Shown here piece by piece: positions 28,204 through 38,891 of a stretch of 64,000 nt of DNA; position 1 is the stretch's first letter; each line of letters starts with the position of its first letter. Under the pieces are notes generated by a model. That model searched no databases. It saw only the letters and a list, made by a program, of their open reading frames with translations, and was not told the DNA's origin. The position numbers and the translations under genes are program-made. The stretch is from an uncultured Clostridia bacterium (GTDB lineage: Bacteria; Bacillota; Clostridia; UMGS1883): the NCBI GenBank assembly GCA_934476455.1, contig CAKSNY010000003.1, forward strand, positions 71,233 through 135,232, read 5' to 3'.

Positions 28204-29821
28204 GAGGATAATATGAAGATGAAAAGAGCAGTATCAATTGTTCTGGCATGGCTTATGCTTCTTACGGTTGTACCTGTTTACGCCAACGGTGCGGAAACGG
28301 CGTTTGAAGCGGTTTATGAAGATTTCAACTATTACGAAACAGAAGATTTTCTGCGCTCGGAATATACGGCAAGCCCACAAAATTATGCGGATTTTTTGTC
28401 GGTTCGGACGGAAAACTCGCAGCTTGTGTTAAATGCCACGGGCGAATCGGGGGAAGCTGCATCATTTACCAAAAAGCTTCTTGCAAGTGCAGACAGCGGC
28501 ACATTTGTACTGGAAACAAAGTATACCCGTACGGGTGCGGGCGCAGAGATTGCACTTACCGCAGCGGACGGCTCGGCAGTTGTTACGGCGCAGCATACGG
28601 AAGGCGGCTCGGTAGTGCTTTGCGGCACCGACACGGGAATTTCAGTTTCCGATTCCGAAACGGTGCTTCGTATGACGGTAAATTTGGATGCGCAGACCGC
28701 CTCGGTAAGCATTTATGACGGGCAGGGCGCAAACAAACAAAGCAGCGGTGAAGTAAGTATAACCGCAGCTGCATTGAACGGTTATCGGCTTGGAATTGCG
28801 CCGGTATCGGGCGGAGAAAGCATTTGCTACGATTACCTTTACATATGGAAAGAAGCGGACGCTCCGAACGAGATAGGTAAGGATAACGGCGGGTTCGGTG
28901 AAAAAGCCGTAACCGTTTACCAAGACCCATTCGGTTATGCATTGGATGCAACAGATACCGGGTACACCTACAGCGAGAAAAACAGCGGACACGGAGAGCT
29001 TGTCTATACAAACGGCTACCCTACCGTAATAAGAAAAACAGATACGGTGCAGTCTAAGGGAAATAACGATGCAAAGATGACGCGCGCCGTTCCTGAGGCA
29101 ACCGACGGGCAGCCTCTAAACGGGAAAATTCGCGTGGAGCTTTCCTATGAGGTTGATGTTACGAAAAAAAGCCTGTTCTATGCCGATTTTAAATGCGTCG
29201 CAATACAGGATGAATTTAATGCAAACGCAGACGGCAAGGTAAAGGTCAATTTCAAAAATTACAGCGCCTACGGTAATTGGAGCGCCGCAGACGGCGGACG
29301 GCGGGATTTTGTCTTTGATATTGATTACACAAACCAGCTTGTAAATGTAACCTTTAACGGAAAACCGCTGAAAAAGAACACAGGCGAAGAGGTTTTTGAG
29401 GATGCCTTTAAAAAAGCAAGCGCTTCGTGGGAAGCGTTTGATGTACAGAACCGATGCAGAAATAATACGCCCAAGGGTGATGCAAACGCAACGCCGGAGG
29501 GAAGCGTGGGCTCCGCACTTTCTGTAAGAAAGTTTAAAATCAGCCGAATTGAAAAAGGGCAGGGAAGCATACTTCTTCAAAAGCTTGGAGGGCTTACAGC
29601 CGGCAGCATAACGCCCAGTCCCGATGCGGTGACCGAGAGTCTTACCCTGCCGAATGAAATAGACGGGGCAGCTGTTACGTGGCGGTCGAATAAACCGTCT
29701 GTTATATCGGATGACGGAACGGTAACACCTTCGGCTGTAAGTGACGAAACGGTTATCCTGTCGGCAACAGCGGAGGATGCGGGAATAAAAGCAGTGCGAA
29801 CCTTTGTGCTTACGGTTATAA
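28174..29821 (+). repeat. second copy of the ~1.65 kb tandem duplication
   Basis: Second copy at offset 1991 from 26183. It supplies the N-terminal ~535 codons of the 1742-residue protein. Confidence 0.9.
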
Positions 29822-32800
29822 AGCGTGAGCCGTCCGTAGAGCCGGAGATTACGATTGAACCTGATTTTTGCGATGATTTTAACTATGCTTCGCTTGACGA
29901 TTATCTGGCAGACGGCGGGATTTCACTTCTCGGATGGGAAAATTACTGGATTTTGGGGACTCCCAATTCAGCGTTTCGGGCAGAATTGAAGGTTTCGGAA
30001 AATAAAAAGGACGTATCTGTTGTTAAGCCGCTGCGCGGTTGCACGTCAAGCGAAGGCGTGTTCGATTTGCGCTTTTCGCGTACGGACGGTGCGGCATTTT
30101 CCTTTGCGCTTCTCGATAATTCATATAGGACAATAGCAGAAGCCGAGATAGCGAAGGACGGAAAAATTTCACTAAACGGTTTGGAAACCAATTGTGTTTC
30201 TTCCAATGCGCAAAATATTATCCGTCTGCGCTTAAAAGACGGCAATGTTACGGTATCGCGCTATGAGGGAATAACGCGGGAGGAAAAGGTAACCTCTGAC
30301 GGTCAGCCTTATTCCGGCATGCCGGCGTACTATCGCCTGACAATGCTTGCAAGCTCGGTTCACCCCGAGGGAACAACGGCTTCAATGTCTATAAAAAAGC
30401 TTTCGGTGTGGAACAATCCTGCGGGACTTCCCAAGCCTGTTACAGACGATTTGGGCGGATATTACGACGATATGAACCGCTTGATTTATGAAGACACCTT
30501 CGGCTTTGACAGCACAGAGGCGGCAGCAAGCGCAGGGTATATGTACAGCGGCAAGGCGGTGGACGGCGAACTTCGCATAGTTGACGGGTATCCCGCAGTT
30601 ATACGTAAAAACGCGGACGGCGGGCGTGCGCTGATGATAAAAAGCGCACCCGGCGGCCTGGATTTAAGCGGTAAGCTGCGCCTGGAGCTTTGCCTTAAAA
30701 TGGATATGACAAAGAAAAGTTATTTCTATTTGCCGTTCGGGTTTACGGCAGTATATGAAAACTTTAACGCAAATCCGGGAATTACAAACCTGTTTTTCAG
30801 AAATCATTCGTCAGCAAGCAATCCGATAAATTTCGGGCTGACGCATACAACGGAGCTGGGCGGTGTGCGCGATTTTTCAATGGATATTGACTTCGGCAGC
30901 GCGCAAAGCTATTCGGCAGAGCTTAAAATTCCGAATGAAGCGCCGAAAACGGGCTCTTCCGTATTTAGAAATGCCGCACAGTCGCTCCCTTCCATAGAAA
31001 TTCAAAACCGCGGCAAGGAGGGCGACAAAATTGTCGGCAGCGAAGGATCTATGATAATATTTCAAAAATACCGTATTCTTCGCCCGGGAATAGCAAATGA
31101 GGTGTTAAAAGAGCTTGCGGAAAAAATTTCGGCAGGGCAGCTTGCACCCGACCCAACGGCGGTTACAGGCAATTTGACATTGCCGCCCTCAATTGGCAGC
31201 GCGGCGGTTACGTGGGAGTCAAGCGAGCCGCAGACAGTGTCCGACTCAGGCGAGGTTGTCCGCCCGCTTGACGAAGATAAGCGCGTAGTTATGTATGCAA
31301 CTGTTTCGGAAAACGGCGCACATATGAAAAAAGCGTACGAAATTACGGTTAAGGCGCAGAATCCGCAGAAGTATTATTTCCTAAACAGCAATACAGCCCT
31401 TCGTGCGGGAAGCGAATGGAACTTTGACGCCGCTGCAAAAATTTCTGACGGAATGGTAGTTTTGGACAATGCGGGTGCAAAACTTGCATTGGCGAAAAAA
31501 GGAACAATCGGTCTCGGCGGAAAAGCCGAAATAACGTTTGATTGGCAAAATGAATCGGGAAAATCGACTGTTGAAATTATCGGCGGCGGCAAAACGCTGC
31601 TGACGCTTTCGGCAGACGAAGAAAAGCTTTTTGCAAACGGAGAAGCGATTTTGGCTGATTTATCGCAAAAAAGGGCAATTCGTGCAGAATTTGATATGAC
31701 GGAAAATACGGCTTCTGTTTATGCGGACGGCAGCTTGCTTAAGGATATGATTGCGCTTACCGGCGAAGCAGTAAGCATAGATGAAATTAAAATTTCAGCC
31801 GAGGGGCGTACAAAAATAGGAAATCCGTGCGGTTATAATTTAATTTCACAGTTGCCTGCGGCGATATTGTCGCAGATTGAATTTGACAGGTTTACGGACG
31901 AACCGGCTTCAAACGTGAAACAAAACCTGACGATTCCGTCAAGCCCGATTGCGGATATAGATTTTCGTTTTGAAAGCAAAAACACGGCGATAGCAAACGA
32001 CGGTACGGTAACGCGCGGCGGGGAAAACGCTGTCGGAAATATTTGTCTGAACGCGGTTTATCTGCCGGACGAATCAATCCGTGCCGTTCGCGAGTATGCC
32101 GTAACGGTGCCGAGCATTGACAGTGCGAACATTGCATACAGAAAAACAACGCAGGCAAACCTTTCCCCGGCGGCTGGCAGCAGCCTTGCTTATCTTACAG
32201 ACGGCGACCTTTCCACGGTATTTCGCACACGCGGCGGGGAAACAAGCGCAGAGTTTGTGATAGATTTGGAACAGGAGAGCATTGTCGGGCTTATGGAAAT
32301 TGCAGAAGAAACCCCCTGCATCAAAAAGGTTTGCGCGTATGTATCAAACGATAAAATAAACTGGACGCAGTTATACGAGGGCGAGCCGGAAAAAATAGGC
32401 GATTCCTTTGTCGGAAAGGGGCGCTACGTGAAAATTTCCGTTACGGAAAAGAACGAAAGGCAGCCGCTTGCAATATCTGAATTGATAATAAGAAATACAT
32501 ATACGGATGCGCAGGCTGTTCGCACGGATTTAAGCGCCTTGGAAAAGCTTATTCCGGCGGCTGGCAGCGTTTTGACAAGCTTTTCTGTTCCGTCGGTCGG
32601 CGAATACGGCACACGTATTGCGCTTACGTCTGATCAGCCGTTTGTAACCGTTTCGGAACAAAACGGTATGTATACCGTAAATTTCACCGCACAAAGTACA
32701 GACCGCTCTGTAATTTTGTCGTTCGGCGTAAACAAGGGAAGCGCCGGTGAAAACCTGAACGTGCAGTATACCGTGCGCGGCTCGGGCAGCGGCGGCTCCG

Positions 32801-33441
32801 GCGGCAGTTCAGGCGGCGGCAGCGGCAGAACATGGACAGACAGCGGAAGTATGGTAGATTTTATACCGTCTGGCGGCACTTCTGCGGGGAAAAACGGCTT
32901 TAGCGATGTTTCTGAAAATCATTGGGCAAAAACATATATTGAAGACCTGCTTCGCCGCAAAATTGTAAGCGGCAGCGGAAACGGCACATTTGAGCCGGAG
33001 CGCGCCGTAACAAGAGAGGAATTTTTGAAAATGCTTGTCTGCGCTTTGCCAAGCTTTACAAAAGACAGTGCAGAGCTTCCGTTTACGGACACAGAGCAGA
33101 CGGCGTGGTACTATCCGTATTTGCAAAAGGCATACGCGGCAGGGCTTACAACAGGTGCGGCGGAAAATAAATTCGGCATCGGAAAAGAGATTACGCGTGA
33201 GGAAATTGCCGTATTTATCGCCCGTGCGCTTTCGTTGGCAAACTGCCCGCTGAAAGACAGGCAGAACATTGCATTTGCGGACGAAACGATGATTTCAGAC
33301 TATGCAAAACAAAGCGTGGCGCTCCTTGCCGCAGCGGGAATTTTAAACGGATATGAAGACAAAACGTTTATGCCGCAGGGAACAGCAACACGTGCGGAGG
33401 CGGCAAAGCTGTTGTCCGTATTGATAAGCGAGGTGGGATAA
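28213..33441 (+). CDS. giant SLH-anchored adhesin with LamG-like, Ig-like and F5/8 type C domains
   Basis: 1742 residues. After a signal peptide come two long internal repeats, about residues 30-540 and 552-1045. Each has an opening DFNY motif, LamG-like sandwiches (ExSYEVDVTKKSxFYxxF in the first, CLKMDMTKKSYFYLPF in the second) and a closing atrophied Ig domain. A third sandwich and Ig-like region follow, then an F5/8 type C (discoidin-like) domain at about 1305-1440, a Gly/Ser linker (about 1523-1540) and three SLH repeats (about 1562-1742). F5/8C domains in bacterial enzymes bind sugars; no hydrolase or lyase motif is seen. It is probably a multivalent wall-bound glycan receptor. Its first 535 residues duplicate those of the upstream protein. 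Confidence 0.88.
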   Translation: MKMKRAVSIVLAWLMLLTVVPVYANGAETAFEAVYEDFNYYETEDFLRSEYTASPQNYADFLSVRTENSQLVLNATGESGEAASFTKKLLASADSGTFVLETKYTRTGAGAEIALTAADGSAVVTAQHTEGGSVVLCGTDTGISVSDSETVLRMTVNLDAQTASVSIYDGQGANKQSSGEVSITAAALNGYRLGIAPVSGGESICYDYLYIWKEADAPNEIGKDNGGFGEKAVTVYQDPFGYALDATDTGYTYSEKNSGHGELVYTNGYPTVIRKTDTVQSKGNNDAKMTRAVPEATDGQPLNGKIRVELSYEVDVTKKSLFYADFKCVAIQDEFNANADGKVKVNFKNYSAYGNWSAADGGRRDFVFDIDYTNQLVNVTFNGKPLKKNTGEEVFEDAFKKASASWEAFDVQNRCRNNTPKGDANATPEGSVGSALSVRKFKISRIEKGQGSILLQKLGGLTAGSITPSPDAVTESLTLPNEIDGAAVTWRSNKPSVISDDGTVTPSAVSDETVILSATAEDAGIKAVRTFVLTVIKREPSVEPEITIEPDFCDDFNYASLDDYLADGGISLLGWENYWILGTPNSAFRAELKVSENKKDVSVVKPLRGCTSSEGVFDLRFSRTDGAAFSFALLDNSYRTIAEAEIAKDGKISLNGLETNCVSSNAQNIIRLRLKDGNVTVSRYEGITREEKVTSDGQPYSGMPAYYRLTMLASSVHPEGTTASMSIKKLSVWNNPAGLPKPVTDDLGGYYDDMNRLIYEDTFGFDSTEAAASAGYMYSGKAVDGELRIVDGYPAVIRKNADGGRALMIKSAPGGLDLSGKLRLELCLKMDMTKKSYFYLPFGFTAVYENFNANPGITNLFFRNHSSASNPINFGLTHTTELGGVRDFSMDIDFGSAQSYSAELKIPNEAPKTGSSVFRNAAQSLPSIEIQNRGKEGDKIVGSEGSMIIFQKYRILRPGIANEVLKELAEKISAGQLAPDPTAVTGNLTLPPSIGSAAVTWESSEPQTVSDSGEVVRPLDEDKRVVMYATVSENGAHMKKAYEITVKAQNPQKYYFLNSNTALRAGSEWNFDAAAKISDGMVVLDNAGAKLALAKKGTIGLGGKAEITFDWQNESGKSTVEIIGGGKTLLTLSADEEKLFANGEAILADLSQKRAIRAEFDMTENTASVYADGSLLKDMIALTGEAVSIDEIKISAEGRTKIGNPCGYNLISQLPAAILSQIEFDRFTDEPASNVKQNLTIPSSPIADIDFRFESKNTAIANDGTVTRGGENAVGNICLNAVYLPDESIRAVREYAVTVPSIDSANIAYRKTTQANLSPAAGSSLAYLTDGDLSTVFRTRGGETSAEFVIDLEQESIVGLMEIAEETPCIKKVCAYVSNDKINWTQLYEGEPEKIGDSFVGKGRYVKISVTEKNERQPLAISELIIRNTYTDAQAVRTDLSALEKLIPAAGSVLTSFSVPSVGEYGTRIALTSDQPFVTVSEQNGMYTVNFTAQSTDRSVILSFGVNKGSAGENLNVQYTVRGSGSGGSGGSSGGGSGRTWTDSGSMVDFIPSGGTSAGKNGFSDVSENHWAKTYIEDLLRRKIVSGSGNGTFEPERAVTREEFLKMLVCALPSFTKDSAELPFTDTEQTAWYYPYLQKAYAAGLTTGAAENKFGIGKEITREEIAVFIARALSLANCPLKDRQNIAFADETMISDYAKQSVALLAAAGILNGYEDKTFMPQGTATRAEAAKLLSVLISEVG

Positions 33442-33442
33442 T

Positions 33443-36400
33443 ATGCAAAGGTTACTTTCAGCGGTGCTTTCATTTACAATGGCGTTTTGTATGCTTCCCC
33501 GCATAAACGCCCGCGGCGAGGAAACCGAGCAGGCAGAAATATATGCGGCGGGCGAAGCCGAAATACAGGAAAAATACCCCAAGGCGGCAGACGGACACTA
33601 TCTTGTTGTAGAAAACTATCAGGATAAGATAGACCGCGTACCCGACGGTACGCTGTTCGGAACATACCAAGACGGACAATGGACAACGCAGCCCATTTTG
33701 CGGTATGAGGATTTTCCCGAAATGTCGGCAATAGAGGAGGCTGCAAAGCAGGGTGACTATGATGCGGCAAAAAACGAATTGCTTGAATATCACCGAAAAT
33801 GGTATCATGAGCATTTGACCGAGCCGGAAACGGCGTCGGCAAGTTCAATCGATCTTTTAACGGTGCGGCTGATGAACGGGTATAACCTTTTTTACTCGAA
33901 TTCAGGCGTGAATTTGGTAAATACGTTTTCGCTTGCACCGCAGGAGCAGGAAATTTCCGTTAATATTTTTTTGCAGAGGTCAGATACGATTGACCTTTTG
34001 CGCAGTGTTCCCGCTTTTGAGCTTGTAGCTTTGAAAAAGGACGGCTCCGAAGGCTCGATTGTGCGAAGCGGCGCCTGTCGCCCCCGGCTGGAGCTGATGG
34101 TAAACGGGGAAAAGGTAACATTGGAAGCACAGGCTGCCGGTACAATACGCGCAGGCTCGGAAAAAGAAAGAGCTTTCCCCGATGAAGACAGACTGTATAT
34201 ACGTGAAAGCACGTCGAGCATAAAAACCGTTACAACAGCGGATATGGTGATTGAAAACTATCACGAGCCGCTTCCGATTGACGAAAATACGGAACGCACA
34301 CTTATAAAATTTGATTTAAGCAGTATTCCGGAGGGGCAAAACATTACCTCTGCCGTTTTAAAATTTACCGGAAAGACAAGCGCGGGCAGCAGCCGCCCGT
34401 ATGCGCTGTTTGTTTCAAATAACAGTATGTGGACAGAGCAGGATTTGACGTGGAAAAGTAAGGAGCATTATATCCTTGTTGCGGACAAAGAACCTTACGG
34501 GCGGTATTTCCTGCCGTGGACGGAGGGCTTTTCAAGGTCATACCGCGATAATGTGCAGAGGCTTTACTCCATATTGTATTTTGGGCACCGTGCCTATTTG
34601 TCCACACACGATGAAACGTACGCCTATCAAACGCTGACACAGATATGCGGCTTTTTTGACCAGCTCGGAAACGTTGAAACAATGGCATATACGAGTACCT
34701 CGATGAATTCTTACGAAACCTCGCGCTACGGAAGAAACAGCCTTGACGTCGGCGCACGCGTGCGCCGCCTGAACAACGAGTTTTGGGCATTTATTGACAG
34801 CGAGCATATGACGGCGGAAATCTGGACCTCGTTTGTAAAATATCTTTGGCGTACGGGCGATTGTCTGTATCAGGACGTAAACTACCACCCAAGCAATAAC
34901 TGGGGCGCGATTGAAACCGTAGGCTTGTACAGCACCTCTATTTATATGGAGGAATTTCGGCAGTCCGAAATGTGGATGGACAGGGTGCGGCAGCGTATGT
35001 ACGTTGCCGACCAGGTGGGTGACGATATGGCATCTATCGAGGTTCCGCTGTTTTATGCGGCGAATACAACCTTAAAAAGCTTGTATCAGTACCAAACATT
35101 TTCCGAAAAAATCGGCAAGGATTTTGCCTATTCGCCCGAGGTGGAAAAGCAGATAACCAGTCTTTATAAATATGTTGCATATGCTTCGGGTCCCGGCTTT
35201 GTCAGCCTGCAAATGGGTGATGACGAGGCGCACGATTACAACGTAGTAAAGCAGTTCGGCACAAATATTGCAAAGCGTTTCCCGCAGCCGGAAATAATTT
35301 GGGTTGCGTCAAACCGCAAAGGCGGAACGGCGCCCCGTTTTACCTCGCACAGGTATTTGTCAAACCGCAACTACATTATGCGGACAGGCTGGGGAGATAA
35401 CGATTTGTTTTTGGAAACAAATATGAACGGCGGCTACAGAAACCATGCGCATGAGGACGATATGGGAATTATAGCGTATGCATACGGACAGTATTTATTG
35501 GCAGACTGCGGCTTTGATAACCTAAATTACGGAACGGAAAGCAACACATGGCTTGCCTCTTCACGCGCGCACAACACTGTAGAGGTTAACCGCAAAACAC
35601 AAATAAAGGACACAACGCTCGGAACGGAAAATGTATGGGTAACAAACGACTCGTACGACTTTTTCAACGGTACAACCACACGAAACGCAGACGCGAAGCA
35701 TACAAGAAGCATCTTGTTTGTGCGTGACGGATACTGGATTGTTTCCGACTTTATGCGCCCGAACAATAAAAGCGAAAATCAATATGTGCAGATTTGGCAT
35801 TCGCAGCCAAACGCAAAGCTTTCGCTTGACGATGCGACAGGCGCTGCCCGCACGAATTTTGACGAGGCAAATATTCAAATTGTGCCCGTCGGTGCGGAAA
35901 GTTATGACAAAAGCGTAATTGCAAACGGCTTTTACAGCGAGGCAAAAGGAAAGCTGACGCGTGCCGATTATGTGGAATACGAGCAAAATGCCGCCGGCAA
36001 TGTGCGCTTTTCCACAGTTCTTGTGCCGGAGAATACGGGCGTGCGTAAGCAGATTTCAACCCGAAATATTGCGCTGCCCGATGTAACGGATGAGGGCGCT
36101 GCGGCAATGCGCCTTACTATCTCGGATAAAACGGATGTTACCGACGCGACCTACTATATTGTAGACGACCTTAACCAGGCGGCAGAGCGTACGGTAGGAG
36201 AATATAAGACAAACGCTGTTATGATGTATGTGGAAAAGAAAGGCGGCGCGCTGTCAAAAATTTATGTGCAGAACGCAGAAGGCACCGCAGATAAAACCCG
36301 GGTAGCGCAGGGAGATATGGTTTTACTGAAATCCGAAAACGCTTTGCCCCAGATTTCTGTGGAATACAACGGCGGTCAGATTGAAATATCCACAGGTTAT

Positions 36401-37240
36401 GATGCAAACCAGGTAGAAAACACCGTAACGTATCACGATGAAGACCTTTCCACACTTGCAATTTATGCCCCGCAATACACAGGCAGAGTATTGCTGAACA
36501 ATGCAGAGCACGAATTTTACAAAAAAGACGGCTATCTGTACCTTGGAAAGGGTGTAACGGATGAAAGCAAGCCCCAAGGCGGCTCGGGCGGGGGCGGAGG
36601 CGGCGGTCACGGTGCAAGCGGCTCGGCACAAAACCCCGCAAACCCGACAAATCCTACAGAGCCGCAAAACCCCGCAGACCCCAATGCTGAAGCAAAAGAG
36701 CAGCTTAAGCAAAGCGTAAAGGGGCATTGGGCGCAGAAAGAACTGGAAACGCTTATAGAAAACGATATTATACAGGGTACGGGCGGCGGCTTAAATCTTT
36801 CGGGCGATGTAACGCGTGCGGAATTTGCGGCAATGGCGCTGCGCGCACTTGGCTTGAAGGAGCAGGCGTATGAAGCAAACTTTATTGATGTTGCCGAAGG
36901 CGACTGGTATGCAAATATCGTTTCGGCTGCGGTTTCGGCAGGCTGGCTTCACGGGTATGAGGATAAAACCTTCCGCCCCAACGCACCGATAACGCGTGAG
37001 GAGATGGCTGTGGTTGCGGCAGCGGTAACGGGCGGCGCCGCAGAGGAGGATAAAACAGGCTTTACCGACCAAGGCAGTTTTTCTGACTGGAGCAGACCAC
37101 TTATATCGGCATCTGCCGGGCGCGGGCTTATCAGCGGTTTCCCTGACGGGGCATTTCACCCGAAGGATAAGACGCTGCGCGAGCAGGCAATGGTGGTTAT
37201 TTATCGAATTACGGAATATATGAAAGGAACAGAAAAATGA
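33443..37240 (+). CDS. SLH-anchored heparinase II/III-type polysaccharide lyase with CBM96-like module
   Basis: 1265 residues. After a signal peptide (to about residue 24), a DNRLRE/CBM96-like module is seen at about 249-342 (ERTLIKFDLSSIPEGQ, then WTEQDLTW). An alpha/alpha toroid (about 350-620) and the heparinase II/III-like beta-sandwich follow, with NHAHEDDMG starting at Asn667 (His668, His670), a conserved pattern of that domain, and SRAHNTVEVN downstream. A Gly-rich and Asn-Pro linker (about 1046-1082) leads to three SLH repeats (about 1090-1265). Enzymes of this fold cut uronic-acid polymers by beta-elimination; CBM96 members bind alginate. The substrate here is unknown, but a uronate-containing polysaccharide is likely. 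The stop overlaps the next lipoprotein start by four bases. Confidence 0.85.
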   Translation: MQRLLSAVLSFTMAFCMLPRINARGEETEQAEIYAAGEAEIQEKYPKAADGHYLVVENYQDKIDRVPDGTLFGTYQDGQWTTQPILRYEDFPEMSAIEEAAKQGDYDAAKNELLEYHRKWYHEHLTEPETASASSIDLLTVRLMNGYNLFYSNSGVNLVNTFSLAPQEQEISVNIFLQRSDTIDLLRSVPAFELVALKKDGSEGSIVRSGACRPRLELMVNGEKVTLEAQAAGTIRAGSEKERAFPDEDRLYIRESTSSIKTVTTADMVIENYHEPLPIDENTERTLIKFDLSSIPEGQNITSAVLKFTGKTSAGSSRPYALFVSNNSMWTEQDLTWKSKEHYILVADKEPYGRYFLPWTEGFSRSYRDNVQRLYSILYFGHRAYLSTHDETYAYQTLTQICGFFDQLGNVETMAYTSTSMNSYETSRYGRNSLDVGARVRRLNNEFWAFIDSEHMTAEIWTSFVKYLWRTGDCLYQDVNYHPSNNWGAIETVGLYSTSIYMEEFRQSEMWMDRVRQRMYVADQVGDDMASIEVPLFYAANTTLKSLYQYQTFSEKIGKDFAYSPEVEKQITSLYKYVAYASGPGFVSLQMGDDEAHDYNVVKQFGTNIAKRFPQPEIIWVASNRKGGTAPRFTSHRYLSNRNYIMRTGWGDNDLFLETNMNGGYRNHAHEDDMGIIAYAYGQYLLADCGFDNLNYGTESNTWLASSRAHNTVEVNRKTQIKDTTLGTENVWVTNDSYDFFNGTTTRNADAKHTRSILFVRDGYWIVSDFMRPNNKSENQYVQIWHSQPNAKLSLDDATGAARTNFDEANIQIVPVGAESYDKSVIANGFYSEAKGKLTRADYVEYEQNAAGNVRFSTVLVPENTGVRKQISTRNIALPDVTDEGAAAMRLTISDKTDVTDATYYIVDDLNQAAERTVGEYKTNAVMMYVEKKGGALSKIYVQNAEGTADKTRVAQGDMVLLKSENALPQISVEYNGGQIEISTGYDANQVENTVTYHDEDLSTLAIYAPQYTGRVLLNNAEHEFYKKDGYLYLGKGVTDESKPQGGSGGGGGGGHGASGSAQNPANPTNPTEPQNPADPNAEAKEQLKQSVKGHWAQKELETLIENDIIQGTGGGLNLSGDVTRAEFAAMALRALGLKEQAYEANFIDVAEGDWYANIVSAAVSAGWLHGYEDKTFRPNAPITREEMAVVAAAVTGGAAEEDKTGFTDQGSFSDWSRPLISASAGRGLISGFPDGAFHPKDKTLREQAMVVIYRITEYMKGTEK

Positions 37241-38874
37241 AAACAAAACAATTATTAACAGGTTTTATCGCCGCCGCGCTGGTTGCGGGCGCTTTCAGCG
37301 GATGTGAAAAAGCAAATAAAGAAAACGCCGACAGCGGCGAGCTGACAAAGGTAACAACATCGGACTCTTATCCGATAAAAACCGATGTAACGCTTCGTTA
37401 TTGGAAATCGCTTTCGCCAAATATCAGCGCATACGCAACAAGTATGAACGATACGGCGTTTCACGATTTTCTGGAGGAGGATACGGGCATTAAAATAAAA
37501 TATGAGCACCCCGTTTCCGGGCAGGAGGCGCAGGCGTTTAATCTGCTGCTTAACTCGGACGATTTGCCCGACATTATAGAATACGCATGGTCTTCCTATG
37601 CAAACGGACCGCAAAAGGCTATTGACGAAGGCATTATAGCGCCGCTCAATTCCTATTTTGACAAGGTATCGCCGAATGTGAAAAAATATCTTGACGCACA
37701 TCCCGACCTTGCGGTGCAGCTTATGACGGACGAGGGAAATTACTACCAGTACCCGGCAGTGCGTGACTCGGACGATTTATTGGTGTTTATGACGTATATC
37801 ATCCGCAAGGATTTATTGGACAAAGCAGGGCTTGATGTGCCGGAAAGCTTTGACGAGTGGAACACCGCGCTGTATAAATTTAAAGAAATGGGTGTGGAAA
37901 CACCGCTTTCCATTCAGCTGACGAATAAATACCTCGACACATTCTCACCGTTTACGGGCGTGTTCGGGTTTGCCGGAACATTTTATCACGATGAAAACAA
38001 CAAGGTTCGCTTCGGACCATACGAGCCGGAATTTGCCGACTATGTACGCCAGCTTCGCAAATGGTACGACGACGGAATTTTAGACCGCGAATTTGTAAAT
38101 ACAGATGCAAAGCGCTTGTCCGCAATGGTTACAAACGGGCGTGCGGGCGCAATTTCCGCAACTATCGGCGGAGAATTCGGTAACTATCTTTCAGCAATTC
38201 CCGAAAACAGCAAAATTAAATTTGTGCCGACAAAAATTCCCACAAAGGAAAAAGGCAAAACAGCAATGTATTCGCAAAAGGACTGGCCCATTAAAGACGG
38301 CGCGGCAATCAGTGCGACAAGCAAGCACAAAGAAATTGCGGCACGCCTTTTGGATTACGGATATTCCGAACAGGGAAGAATTTTGTTTAACTTCGGGCGC
38401 GAGGGAGATACCTTTAACTACGAGGATACCAAATGGGGTAAAGCACCCGTTTACACACCGAAGGTTGTGGATTCCAAGGAAAACGGAGGTCTGACGGTGG
38501 CACAGGGAATGTCAAAATACATTCGTGCATATGCGGCAGGTCCTTTCATTCAGGATGTGGGTTATATTCATCAGTATTACCGCCGCCCGGAGCAGCAAAT
38601 GGCGTTTGGCATATGGGATTCCGACACGCTTAACTACAAAATGCCTATTTTGTATTTTAATGCGGAGGAGCAAAAGAAATATACGGATATTATGACCCCG
38701 ATTGACACCTACCGCGAGGAAACCCTGGCAAAACTGGTTACGGGCAAGCTTGATTTGTCCTATCTTGACGAGTATTTCGGCGAACTGAAACGTATGGGCA
38801 TAGAAGACGCAATTGCGCTGAAACAGGCTGCGTATGACCGCTACTTAAAGCGTTTGGCAGAGATTGAAAAATAG
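37237..38874 (+). CDS. oligosaccharide-binding lipoprotein, LplA type (second of two in locus B)
   Basis: 545 residues. It starts with an ATGA overlap on the lyase gene, so the two are translationally coupled. The lipobox is GAFSGC. The large family 1 binding-protein fold is homologous throughout to the lipoprotein at 21977, sharing DxTGI.xKY, the GPQKAIDEGII-like stretch and GNYYxYP. It lies 17 bases before the permease genes and is therefore the main partner of that pair. Coupling to the lyase suggests that it binds the lyase product. Confidence 0.9.
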   Translation: MKTKQLLTGFIAAALVAGAFSGCEKANKENADSGELTKVTTSDSYPIKTDVTLRYWKSLSPNISAYATSMNDTAFHDFLEEDTGIKIKYEHPVSGQEAQAFNLLLNSDDLPDIIEYAWSSYANGPQKAIDEGIIAPLNSYFDKVSPNVKKYLDAHPDLAVQLMTDEGNYYQYPAVRDSDDLLVFMTYIIRKDLLDKAGLDVPESFDEWNTALYKFKEMGVETPLSIQLTNKYLDTFSPFTGVFGFAGTFYHDENNKVRFGPYEPEFADYVRQLRKWYDDGILDREFVNTDAKRLSAMVTNGRAGAISATIGGEFGNYLSAIPENSKIKFVPTKIPTKEKGKTAMYSQKDWPIKDGAAISATSKHKEIAARLLDYGYSEQGRILFNFGREGDTFNYEDTKWGKAPVYTPKVVDSKENGGLTVAQGMSKYIRAYAAGPFIQDVGYIHQYYRRPEQQMAFGIWDSDTLNYKMPILYFNAEEQKKYTDIMTPIDTYREETLAKLVTGKLDLSYLDEYFGELKRMGIEDAIALKQAAYDRYLKRLAEIEK

Positions 38875-38891
38875 AACGGGGGACATTTGGT

